DNA of 64,000 nt from Toxoplasma gondii ME49 (taxonomy: Eukaryota; Apicomplexa; Conoidasida; Eucoccidiorida; Sarcocystidae), in assembly GCF_000006565.2 (NCBI RefSeq), contig NC_031478.1, positions 1,347,874-1,411,873 of the forward strand, in the 5' to 3' direction. The position numbers and the translations under genes are program-made. Below, in pieces: positions 44,518 through 56,300 of this stretch. Under the pieces are notes generated by a model, which was not told the origin of the DNA, ran no database searches, and saw only the letters and a program-made list of their open reading frames with translations. The stretch's first letter is position 1. Each line of letters opens with the position of its first letter.

Positions 44518-47500
44518 ATGTTGCTCTCTTCGCTCACGCTGTAAGTTGCTCGACGCTAACCTCGCGTGTGGGGAGACATCCTCCCGTTTTGCTTTCCTCA
44601 CTGAAGTTTATGAATGACGGTCGATCGGCAAACGAGCTGGACTCTCTTCGTGTGGACGTCAGACACTCTCCTTCCTTCACTACATCATCATCTACTGCTT
44701 CCGATACGAACGAGGGCACAAGTCCTCTTTCTCTATTTCATCGGCAGATGACGCTGCGACTCTCACTCGATTCTACATCTGTCTCCGTCTGTGTACTTGC
44801 TATCTGTAGTTGTATTCACGTCTCTATAAATTCATTCACGCCAGTGTACAGGTCTCGAGAGTTGTGGGGTCTTCAATATATATAAATACATATTAGCGTG
44901 TTTTAACCACTGATTTATGTATATATACATATATACATGTATATTTATATATGAATGCAAGTGAACATTTGTGTATTGACTTTAGACGAAATACATGATG
45001 ACCTTCTAAGTACACCGCCAGTACACAGAGTTTCTGTACGCTGTAGACAGCCATGCAGAGAAGGCCGTACACTTCCGTTCATGCATGACTCTGTAAACGT
45101 ATCTGTTTCGCTGATTCATCTCAGCAAAGCTGGTTATGTTTGTGTGTGAAGGCGAACGTGGAGATCTCCAATGTTTAGATTCACGCATAGATAATTCTAA
45201 ATGCCTCGCCGGCCGCGCGAGGGCGCGTTGGCCCTGTCTCTCTTTTCTTAGGCCTTGCGGCTTTCGTAGGGAATGCAGTGCCGATTTCTGTCGACTCTGC
45301 GTGGCGTCTCCAATCTTCGTATCGCCTCTACGGCCTCGCTGTGTGTGCAGAAACGATGCGATTCTGTTTTTCGCATTTCTCTATTCTTCGTCGGATATCT
45401 TCGTCGACTGGGACAGCTTCGAGTCTTGTGCGAAGCCAATCCAGTACTGGCTCCTCGTCTCTTACGCCTCTATCATCACCTTTCGTCTCTCCCACTACCT
45501 AGGTCAATGTCTGTCGGAGGTGAGAAACTCATTCTTGAGTCATTCTTCAGTCTCGAGGCAAAGGAAAGAGTCGCGCTACCGAGACAGATGGGGACGCTGT
45601 ACTTTTTTTTCAGCCTTCGTGAAGACCAGTTCTCAAGCAACTACAATTCGCCGTCTCCATGTTTATATCAACTCATGCATCTGCTTGATCAGCGTCGCTC
45701 CGTCGTGTCTCTACATCTATTACGTTTGTGCATGCATAAAAAACGTATACATTTATATATGTATACATATATATGTATACATAGGTACATGTTTGTATGC
45801 GCATATGTGTGCATGTGGTGTGTAAGTGTATGTGGCTGGTTTACTGTTGAGTTGTAGGGCGTATTCATGAATCTGCGCAGATCGACCCCTGTGTCCGAGT
45901 ATGTGCTCATGTGTGATGATTGAAAGAAGAGAGACGCGCTGTGTTTGAGAGCGATGAAGGCGCAATTCATTCGGTGTTTCTCCTTCGAGTCGCGAGGGGC
46001 GTCATTCCCGGCGTTGTTTGCGTGGTTTTTTCTTTCTTATGTCTCTTATCAGGATGGAGAAGACTTCATTCTGTATCGCCAGAGAGGACCGCCCTTCTGG
46101 GTGAACGTGCTCATTCTGGGGATCCTTTTCCCCTTCTTCTGTTGCTGGACGATCGTCGGGACTGTTTGGTTTGCTCAAGTGCAGAGCAAGACGCCGCAGT
46201 GTGTAAGCATGCTCCTCGCAGAAACGTATACGGGAACTGAAAAACGTTCTCCCCAACATTCGACGTCTTTTGTTGCCGCAACTCGGTTCCCCTACATGGA
46301 CTCAAAAGCATCTGGATCTCGATATGTATATCTTTACGCATATGTATGCACATGTATGCAGAGACGTTGATTCACATGGATGCTGTAGACACTCGCTTGA
46401 CTCAGTTTTTTGTGTGTGTACAACGCTCCGTACCTCTCTATAAAATTATCAAAAATAACGGGGAACGTTGTCTTGTTACCATTGTGAACTCGTGAAACAG
46501 TTCTGTTCGTCGGTTGAATGCGTCTCAAAAAGCGATCGCCGTGCTAGCCAGTCAGAGACAGAGACAGAGACAAGAGACAGTGGACAAATGCGCGTAAGCG
46601 TTCGGGACTTGAAGACGCGTTTTCCTCTCATGCGTCACGGGCTGGTGCAGCATGTCTATCGCATTTAGTGGATGAATCTTCTTGCAAGTGGCGCGTGCTT
46701 TGATGGAACGACCAGACCTGAAAATACGTGACTTCGAATCAATGGGGGTGCATGCCGTCGCTGTTTGCGAAAGCTGTTGAGGGCCGGCCTCTGTTTCTCC
46801 TGGAACTTGGAATCCATCAGACAGGGGCATCCAGCGACGTTTCTAAGCTTCAAATCGTTCTCCTTCCACTGCAGATCGCGCCGAAAGGGCCAGAGCGAGA
46901 ACTGTGTCTTCCTGTTCGTCCACACCCGAAAGTAGAGAATGCATGGTGTACCGTTTTTTGTGGACCTCGACGTTGTCATTCGCGTCCTTCCTTCTCCCAC
47001 AGAAATCTCCATTCCTCTTCGGTGGCTCTGCCCCTTGTCCTTGCTTCTGCACTCAGCTACCTCGCGGAAGTCACCCTTGGTTTTTCGTCTTTTGGCTTGT
47101 TCTCTGCTACGTCTGGATCGTCATTTATTGTCTCTTCATCGGTGAGCCAGGACCCCCAGGAAAACGCACTTAGAGTTGGCCTGTAAACGGACATCCTCCC
47201 TTCTCTCTCTGTATATATACATATCTTTCTGTGCATATGTGTATCTGCATGGAGACGCGAGTGATCGGGATAGATGGCGAGGTGACCTGTGAGAGATCAA
47301 GAGCAAGCCTCTCCAGGTTCTGTCTTCACATTTGACGGGATTTGCAGTTTTTCTGGAAGCGGGTCTCGGACTTTTACAGGTTTTGTAGCATGTCGTGCGA
47401 CGATGTTTTCAGCAATTGCGGCAGTATTTGAATATCGCGCCCGTCGCGCAGAACAGGAGTTTCAGATCCTGCAGAACGAGGACATGCTTACAAGGTAAGA

Positions 47501-49317
47501 AGACACGATGTGAAGTTTTTTCTTCTACATCCACGTTTCGTCTCGAGTCGCTCTTTGATGAAGCTTCTCGTTTTCTGCATTTCTGCTGCCAACGTTGACG
47601 TTTTTATTTCTTCCTCCTCTCTTATTCCTTATCACCAACTACATAGTCTTTTTCACATCCAGATTTTTGCGTATGAATGCGTGTGGGGGTGCAGCGGTGT
47701 CGGCCCTTATGTTTCGTTTCTTTCCAATTCGTGAATCGTCCGCCTCCGTACATCCCCGCGAGTCGATTCCTCGACATGCGGACTGCCGCGACGAGTCCGG
47801 CGCGCTCGACGTTTGGGGGGGGGGGCTGCTTTTTTTTTGATTCAAGAATGCTCGGCAGTACAACGCGCGACTTCGAACTCCTCGAACTGTTTGATTGCTA
47901 CTCTCTTTTCTTCAGATGGGGTCGCATCAACGTCTTTGCTCAGTATGGCATTCACATTCTCCGGAAAGGTTTGACGACAGGTGCGTCGAGTTTGCGTGGA
48001 AGCCGTTTTTCACCTTCGTCTCTCTCCCCTCCAGGATTGTCTGGTGCAAACGCTTCGCTGCTGAGACTCCCAGTGCTGCGGTGGCGGCGTTGAGATGCGG
48101 AGCAGGAAGGAGTTCTCTGGAGACGCTCAGAGTCTCCAGCAAGCGGGCGGGATCGTCCACCGTAGTTGCTGTGGCCGTTTTCTTGCGATTTTCAGAACAA
48201 ATTCAAAAGCTGCCTCACGAGAAACTCCAAAGCGTCCCGATTGATCAGTCTGCGTGCTCCATCTGTCTCGATGACTTCCGCGCGGGCGATGACGTTCGCG
48301 TTCTCCAAGCCTGTGGACATATTTTTCACAGATGGTGAGAAACGCCTTTCGCCAGTCATCCCCGACGAGGTACCTGTGCATGCCAGGCCCTTTGCGACGC
48401 GGTCCTCCACAAGACGCGGCGCACAGAGAACGCTTTATATATATATATATGTATATGTATTTATATGTATAAATATATAAATATCAGTGCATGTGAGTAA
48501 GCGGTGCCTGCAGGCAGTCCTGTAGCTAGGCAGGACAGAAACAGATGTCCTTCGGACTGCGTCGTCTGTAGTTTCTGTATGTCGTATTTTAAACGTGTCA
48601 AACATCTGTGCAAGCCTATATCGTAGAATGCATGCAAATAGATAAACATATATATGTATATGTATTTATTTTGTTTGTATCTCGCGCTTGAGGAGTGTGT
48701 GCGGTTGCTGGGTGACGTGTGTGTTCAGTTGCATTGACATTTGGTTACTGCGTAACGCCATTTGCCCGAATTGCAAGAGTGCAATTTATTGCTCGGGGGG
48801 CGGCCGGGAAGAAGAGCCTTTCTGCAGACACGACTCTCACGGCGACCGCGTTTTTTCGACGGAAGCAGATGTCTGGCCCTCAGAAGAACCGTTTCGATGG
48901 AGGCCTTCTCACGGCCCCGGAGACGTTCGTCCGTGTGAAGACGAAGAAGAGGCAGGTGAGGAGGAGAGTCGAGAAATTTCTTCAGAGGCAACATTCCACG
49001 GCAGATGCTGTCAAACGCCCGTTACGCTGTGCAGATCGAATTGCAAATCAAATCGTGACTGTTCAGATGCAGGGTCAATTCCCTGTCGTTGCGTTGTAGG
49101 TCCAGCGCAAACGCTCCAGAACACGAAGCAGTCTTTTTGTTACAAGGAAAAGCCGTTTGTCTCGTCCTGCTCGTTTTTCTGCCTCCATGCCTGTCATTCG
49201 AAGTCTTCTCGTTCGCGTCGATTCCCCCCAGGAGAGAGAAGCGAACAGAAAGAGACATTCCTGTTTTTGTTGACATCCACTTTTCAAGTGGAAAAACCTT
49301 CCGAGATGCGAAGTTGA
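44518..49317 (+). CDS. Multi-pass membrane RING-H2 E3 ubiquitin ligase (SIS3-like), eight exons
   Basis: Exons: 44518-44540, 45351-45519, 46053-46202, 47057-47141, 47380-47494, 47916-47980, 48196-48334, 48729-49317. The phases agree throughout and give 444 residues. The N-terminal half has about four hydrophobic helices and the signature VDWDSFESCAKPIQYWLLVSY, then WTIVGTVWFA, then CLPRGSHPWFFVFWLVLCYV. This matches the layout of plant SIS3-type membrane RING proteins. The C-terminal RING-H2 finger reads CSICLDDF..LQACGHIFHRCCIDIWLLRNAICPNC, with one cysteine rebuilt across the last splice (TG|T). It probably ubiquitylates substrates at an internal membrane. The start ATG sits in CACCACCATG; its coding exon is only 23 bases. 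An in-phase upstream extension through about 44396, perhaps joined to a signal-peptide-like exon at 43832, cannot be excluded. The tail after the RING is low complexity and may have a further intron near 49095, so the stop is uncertain. Confidence 0.78.
44873..44955. repeat. TA-rich microsatellite in RING-H2 intron 1
   Basis: Interrupted TATA/TACATA repeats inside intron 44541-45350. Confidence 0.85.
45751..45786. repeat. TA/TACATA repeat in RING-H2 intron 2
   Basis: Short TA-rich repeat inside intron 45520-46052. Confidence 0.8.
47813..47840. repeat. Adjacent poly-G and poly-T runs in RING-H2 intron 5
   Basis: A run of G residues followed within ten bases by a run of T residues, inside intron 47495-47915. 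Such runs are prone to length error and polymorphism. Confidence 0.85.
48437..48483. repeat. TA-rich microsatellite in RING-H2 intron 7
   Basis: TA/GTATAT repeat inside intron 48335-48728, between the two halves of the RING finger. Confidence 0.9.
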
Positions 49318-49922
49318 GACAGGAAGCAGATCTGCCTACATTTTTTCATAGTACTCAGCATTCTGATTTTCCAGCATGTTCTGCTTTCTCGGTACACACC
49401 TAACAAAATGTTTGCAGGTAGATGCCTGCGTCCGCTCAATGCATGGAATAAGGAAAGTGTGTCGTCCAGTTTGTCGGGTGGTTCGCTTTGTAGAAAGACT
49501 CCTTTCCTCTGCATCCCACGAGAACAGAGTTAGTGGAAGATCCCTTTTTGAAGCGGCGTCTTAGGCTTCGCGTGTACGCACACAGTTCTAGTGGCCATTG
49601 TTGTCATTCTCTTGGCTGCCGTGTCTTTCTCTGCGTGGAAATTGTCTGCAGGGATTCTTCCGCAAAGTCGAGTGTGAAGCGCCTGGCTGGTCTTGGTCTC
49701 GAAACAAACGCAGTCTGAACTGACAACTCTTCTTTCTTCTCTCATCACCTTTTCTCCCTTTCTTCACATTTGTCGATCTCCTCTTCCCTTCCTGCTGGAT
49801 GGAATACAGACGAAGGACCACAACGGCGTTTGCCTGATGTCATCTTCCCTTCCAACTCTCCGCTTACAAAAAGATCAACAATCGCTTCCTGCTCTCAGTC
49901 TTTCCTACGAAGCAGCATACAC

Positions 49923-49953
49923 ATATGTATATATATATATATATATATATATT
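49923..49953. repeat. (TA)n microsatellite
   Basis: Pure TA repeat in the convergent intergenic region. Confidence 0.95.
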
Positions 49954-50224
49954 GTGTTTACGTAGACGCATGAATGAATATAGAAGCGAGTTGTTGATAG
50001 CGGCTCCAGTCGCAACACCTCGCAAGCTGTGGGCACAAGAGAATGCAGCTCCGGTCTTCCCTGCGCGCACGCGTCTCGGCTTATATTCGGAGTGGCGAGC
50101 AGTGGACGCGGACACAAGGGCGAGGCAGGAAACGAATGCAGCGGCGAAGCGGTCGAGGGTTTTTTGAGGACGCCGACGAGCTGTTGCAGGTCGAAAGTGC
50201 CTCTGGTCCAGCGTCCTCTTGCGA

Positions 50225-50350
50225 ATCGGCGCATGCATCCACAGGTGCAGGCCTTTGTCCGAGTATTGCCATTCTTTGCATGCATCCAAACGGGTGCATG
50301 CATTTTCTAAGTTTACCCCCCTTTTCTGCATGCATCCACGAGTGCATGCG
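50225..50350. repeat. Degenerate ~48-bp tandem repeat built on TGCATGCATCCA
   Basis: GCATGCATCCA recurs three times at a spacing of about 48 bases (near 50231, 50278 and 50327). Each copy is followed after 4-6 bases by GTGCATGC or GTGCAGGC, so each unit is an imperfect inverted repeat. Confidence 0.7.
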
Positions 50351-52406
50351 CTTGTCGAATCATTCTCCCTTTTCAGAGCACGTGGCGAGTGCGTGCAGCA
50401 AATTTGTTTGGTTCTCCCCTTTCCCGTTGCCAGGGAGTTGAACGGGGAATTCGCCTGAAATTCGTTGGAAAGTAGAGGAAAGTGTCTAAAGGGAGAGAGT
50501 GCCATGTTTAAAAGAGAACTCTGCAGGAACAGTCCATATCGGGGAGAAAAGGCACAGGTTCAGAGCACAGAATGAAACAGGTTGTCGCAGTGCAGTCTAT
50601 TGAGAAAAGTGGAATTCTCACAGCTTTTTTCCGCTAGGGCTACGACCCACAGTCTCACGTAGAGGGGAAGAATACTCTTCACACAAGAGAGTCGGTGGCA
50701 GAGGCGTTTTTGGGTCTCATGAAACGTTGAACGCCGGATTGACCGCGGCTCTTCTCAAAGAGGGAAGCCTCCCGACTTCTGTCGACGAAGGTGCCGACGG
50801 GGAGAAGGCGTTTGTACACAGAGAATCTAGGAAGCAAGTGTTTTTTCTTCACCTTCAACCTGACGGCACGAGAGCAAGAGTCCTTTGTTGTCGCGTGGCG
50901 AGTTCTGAATCGACAAGTGGAGACAGAGAGAGAAGAACTGCGTGGAAAGAAAGAAATCTGAAAAACATGAAACAGGGGAAAAGGGTCTCAGGTTTCATCT
51001 GCCCCTTCGGCCGCGGATTCTGTCTTTCCATTTTCTCACTTTCTTCTCCAACATGTTTTCCCTTCTTTTGTTGGTTTCTCTCCTTCTCTGTGGGCATCGT
51101 GTTCTGGGCTGAAGACAACGGCCCGTTCGCTGTCTCGGTTCCGCTGCAGAAACAGTGAGACTCTTTCTGATCTGCGTGCACTCCTCTCCAGCGTCGTAAC
51201 AACAGCACTCTCACGTGTAGAGGTTTCCTCTTCCCAGAGAGACCTCTCACACGCAGGTTTGAGGAACGGTCTCAGGTTTACTTTTTCTCTCGTCTCCCTC
51301 TTCTCTCCCGGATTTCCCTTCTTCTCTCTCCTGCTTCTCTTTTTCTCGTTCCTGCGGTTCGCGCGCGCGTGAGCTGAAGAACCGTGGCTTTCCGCTGACG
51401 CATGCAGACGCGTTCTCGCCTTCCTGCGCATGTAGTGGAATTTCGCCCACTGCAAACATGTGGCTCTCTAACAGCCCTTCCCCGCGAAGTGCCTTTTCGT
51501 TTTTCTCCAACAGCTGTCTCTGATACCTCTTTCAAACAGTGACTTTGCTGAGCCTCTCCAATTGTCTGTGGCATCACCGCGCTACGCGAGAGAGCCGCGT
51601 CGACTATATATACATAAATATCTATTTGGGCTCTGGAGGTCCGCGTAATTCACATTCAGAGAGAACTGTTTCAAAGATATATATATGTATACGTATTTGT
51701 ATGTACACACGGTTAGTATACACCAATCGAGGTTCGACAGTTGTGTACAAGCTGTGTACGATGCAGAGTTGCAGCCGACCGTACAGACGGGACGAGCCCG
51801 CGTACGACTCGGCTTTCTGAGAGCAGAGCCTGTGTGTCGAGGAGTCGCTTGTATTCTCTCGCTTTAAAATGGTGTTTCTTCAAAAGTGAAAAGCTTCGTC
51901 TGTTACGTTCTAGACATAGTCGGTGTGGAGCGCTGTTGGCACCGAATTTAACTCCGAGAGGAAACTGCTACTCAGACGCTCGTTTGAGCAGTCCCGTCGT
52001 CCTGAGAGCGAATCTCTCCACAGGATCAATCAAAAGTTCATTCTAGAGAGTGTGAAAGAAAAAACTGAGAAATGCAGTCCACGAGTAGAATCGCGACCGA
52101 AGACCTCCCCACAAAGGAAGTGCCAGGGAGTCTAGCCGGTTGCCTAGTTGCCGAGGATCCGTGTCGCAGAAAACAGAAACGAGACACAGGCAATCTTCAG
52201 AAACAAGCATATGCCACGTTCGCCGTTCTGCACGACCATCAACAACTCGCTTAAATGCATGCAATCGTGTGCTCTTTTCGAAAACACACGTGAGTTGACA
52301 TGAATGCAAGCGGCTAGCAGAAAGCACGCATCGAAGGGAGAAAACTTACCCAAACGTGTACGTCACAGCTCTCTCTCTCTGCATGCGTACATGTTAACAT
52401 ATCGTC

Positions 52407-52408
<2 letters not shown>

Positions 52409-52441
<33 letters not shown>

Positions 52442-52463
52442 CATACATACATAGCAATACGTG

Positions 52464-52504
<41 letters not shown>
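52409..52504. repeat. Double (TA)n microsatellite
   Basis: Two TA runs separated by a CATA tetranucleotide tract and a short unique spacer, the longest TA tract in the window. Confidence 0.95.
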
Positions 52505-52507
<3 letters not shown>

Positions 52508-53305
52508 TGTGTGTACTGGAATGGTGGACCCCGTGGACGAAGACGGGGACAGGGGTCTGGGCGTGGTGCAGGTCTCTGCGTTTTCTTCTCGATTTTTGCT
52601 GCTGGCTTCACTGGTGAGCGAGCCCGAGAGACGCAGAGCAGCCAGAGGGAAATCAGGAGAAAGAAACGAGAAACAGAGGGAAGGCAACGGATCGCTGCGA
52701 ACATCTCTCTGCGAGGAGCAGAAGGCAGCCCAGTGAGGAAAGGAAAGCCACAAAAGTGAAGAGAAACGCGGGAACGAGCAGCAGGGAGAAAGCGAAAGTC
52801 GAACGGTCGACGAAAAGGTGATGCAGACACGGGATATGCCTCTCAGCAGGTGTCTCCTCGACAGAAGGTCGAAAAACACAGAAAAACGAGAGACATCTCC
52901 AAAGCGGAGACAACACAAAGCGAAACCTTTACGTCTGACAGTTTTACACCGACCCCCCCCCCTCGCATGCTCACACATGTGTGTTCACACACAATTCCAT
53001 TCACACACACGTATGGATACACATATCTATATCTATGTTGAAATGCAGAAATATATACATTTATACTTATGTCTGGTTCACCACAATACTTTAAATCGAC
53101 ACCTCTACAACTCCTTTGGTTTCTCTCTTGAGCACGGGCCGCTGAGGGCATGCATCCTCCGAACGCGACCTTGTGAAGGTTCCGTATTTCTTCTGTGGTC
53201 TCTCTTTCCTTCTTGCTCGTTCCTCTGCAAACGGGGGTGCACCGCCTGCGCTGGCTGACGTTTCCTCTCCGCGCTGGAGTAGATCTGCTCGGGCCAGTCT
53301 GTCTT

Positions 53306-56300
53306 TCAGTTTTCCCCGGAGTGCTGCTTCGTAAGATTCCTCAACACATAGTGGAGAATGCCGCCGTTCTGGAAGTACTTCACTTCGAGTTCGGTGTCGA
53401 TTCTGCATCGTACGTCGAAGGCCTTTCCGTCGCTTGTCTTTACAGTCATGAGAGATCCTGGGATGATTTCTCCCTTGTTAAGCGAAATGTTGAACTGCTC
53501 CTTGCCTGTCAAGCCCAACGACTCGGCGTTCTGTCCTTCCTGGAACTGGAGAGGCAAGATGCCCATTCCGACCAAGTTGGTGCGGTGAATGCGCTCGAAA
53601 GACTCCGCAATGATCGCCTTGACACCCATCAAGTACGGGCCTCTGCACACAAACGCATGCAGCGAAAAAAGGGTGCATTCCGCGTCTCCACACTCGTCCG
53701 AGATCCAGAGACTCAGGGCCGCGAAGAATCCGCGTATCTGCTGAAGCGACACATGAAGTCTTCCTCCATTGAACAGACGAAGTGTGCGGCTCTTCCTTCA
53801 GCCGTTGTTGAAGCAGGAAAAAGATGGATCTCGACGCAGACAACTACAGATACACATAGCTACGTGGACAGGTATAGGCGCAGCTGTACTCACACCGAAA
53901 GAGACACCGACACCCAGACCCACGACTGACAGAGACGCAGACTGGAAGACGAAGAAACGGACGGAGAGACGTGGATCCGCCTTGAAAAAAGGACTTTTTC
54001 ACGGAGCAGAAGATCGCGCGCATCTAGCGACAGACACACAGCCACAGACAGACGCATGGGCAGACGTGCTATGGGGGAGAAAGGCGAACGGATGTACTGG
54101 CAGGCGGGAGTGAGCTGGAACACTCTGGAGACAGCTTGTCTGTTCGAGGCTTTTTCTCAGAAAACCTTACTTCGCTGCCCAGTCTCGAGAGCTACCGCTT
54201 CCGTACTCCTTGCCCGCGAGAACAATCATCGGTTTCCTCTCAGCTTTATATTTCATGGCGACATCGTAGACAGGCAGCACCTCTCCAGAGGGGACGTGGA
54301 CAGACTTCGGTCCGTCCTTCGGGCAGAGCTTGTTGACCAGGCGAATGTTCGCGAAGGTACCGCGAACCATGATCTGAACAGCGACACACGAACAAATGCG
54401 AAGACGTCGGGGAACGCAGAGACTCGAGAGGCGGGGAACGTGGAGGAAACGAGGACGGTGTCCGCGAGAAATGTGGAGTCGAAGAGGAAAAGAAAGAATG
54501 CGAGGACAAGGACGCGTATAAGCGAAGAAGAAGAGGATCAGGACGGACACAGGGAACGCACGAGAAAAAAACGAAGGAGGGAGGAAAGTAGAAGAGACAT
54601 GTCGAACGAAAGGTTCGCTCTAGAGACGCCTGAGAGCCGAAGCATGTCCCGCTATAGTCTCTACTCCTCCACTTGGGATGAGAAGAACGGCAATGGAAAA
54701 CGGCGCAAAGAGAAGCGAAAGCGCGAGAGAGACTGAGAATCAGACTCTCGATACTTTTTTGAAGAAGACCGAGAAAAAAGCAGCCACGGCCAGTAGATAT
54801 ACACCCCACGATGACCCAGAAGATACAGTGAAATATGCGACTGAAAGCGAGGAACTCCTTCCAGGTCCGAAAACGCGAAAAGCGCGGAAACCTTTTGAAA
54901 GAGCGCCAGATGAAACCACCGCCCTCAACAAAGGAACAGCTGTCTGTTTTTCACTTCTCAGCGTTTAATTCCGGTGTCGTTATCTTGTTCTGTCGGACCT
55001 CGTCATTGCCGCGTCGGGCGCCGTAGGTGTTGAAGTCTTTTCGCTCGACACCCTTGCTCTGCAAGTACTTTGCCGCGGGTGAGTTGACGGCGATGTTTCC
55101 CGCGGGAGAAATGTGATCGGTCGTGATGCTGTCGCCCAAGTTCAACAAGCAGTACGCGTCAACAATGTCCTCGATCGGAGCAGGTTCCTTCTGCATCGTC
55201 TGAACAGGAAAAAGGACAATTCGAAGAACGACTCCGAGAAACGTGGAAACAGAGAGACGGTGCGCGCGAAGAAATGCGAGAAGACTGAGAAGGCAACATC
55301 GAGTGCGAAGAAGCAGCGCGAGGCAGATGCAAAAACAAACAGACGAGAAGACAGCGACACAGAGAGGAGAAAGAAAAAAAAAGACACGGAGTTGACGCTC
55401 CAAACGGCGACATCTTAGCCACACTCAGAAGTCCCTGGACGCAAGAATTCCACGCCGACAAATGTTGCCTTCCCCACAGTCCATTCGACGCAGCGATTTG
55501 CCGCCTTCCTTTACCTGGAAGAAGGGGGGATTGTGGATGTAGGTCGACTTCTCGTCCCAGTCAAACAAGTCGCTCGCCTTGGCTGTCTTCAGCGCATTCC
55601 ACGCGGGAGTTCCTTCCGTGATGTGCTCGTAGACCTTGACAAATGCAGACGCAGAGAGCGCCTTCGCCTCCACTTCTGCAATTTGCCTGAAAAGAGAACC
55701 CAGGCGCACAGCTTCTTGCGAAACAACTCAGAAACGCTTGTCGACGACAGTTCTCCCGACTCGCAAAACGTCCTCTCAAACGTCCTCCTCGTCCGCAACA
55801 ACAAAGGCGCCTACACTTTCGCTGCCCGTCCCCCTGCATGAACAGGTCGCTTTCGACCTCTTTGCCCGGTCTGTCTCTCTCGACTCGTGCTACATCTGCT
55901 ATCTCTGTCTTTCTCTCCGAGTTCCCTCTCGCTTCGCGTTGCCGCCCACACCACCGACTACCTCCTCTCCTCCTGCGACCTGCCCCGCTACGACCTCCCG
56001 GTGCCTACTCGCGGCTGGGCCAGATGTCCCTGAGGAAAACGGGGTTTCCTTCTTTGTCGTTTCCGAGAGGTTCCTCTTCGAAGTCGAAGTCGACGCGTCC
56101 AGCAAGAGCGTAGGCGACGACGAGAGGGGGAGAGGCGAGGAAGTTCGCGCGCGTGAGAGGGTGGACTCTGCCCTCGAAGTTTCTGTTTCCTGAGAGCACC
56201 GCAGCGACGACGAGGTCACCCTGGGAGATCGCCGCAGAGACTTCTGGGTCAAAGTCTCCAGTGTTGCCGATGCAGGTCATGCAGCCGTAGCCTGCAGTGT

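Larger units (their letters stand above)
49318..53305. other. Convergent intergenic/3' UTR region between the RING-H2 gene and aconitase
   Basis: About 4 kb without a recognised gene. It holds three TA-rich tracts, a cluster of TGCATGCATCCA repeats at about 50230-50350, and short frames without domains. The 143-codon + strand frame at 50727-51158 shows one hydrophobic stretch but no family signature or splice partner. Confidence 0.55.

Noticed and set aside
49864..50505. 213-codon - strand frame with repeated Cys/His/Met units
   Set aside because: The apparent protein repeats come from the TGCATGCATCCA DNA repeat and a TA microsatellite; no start context or domain.
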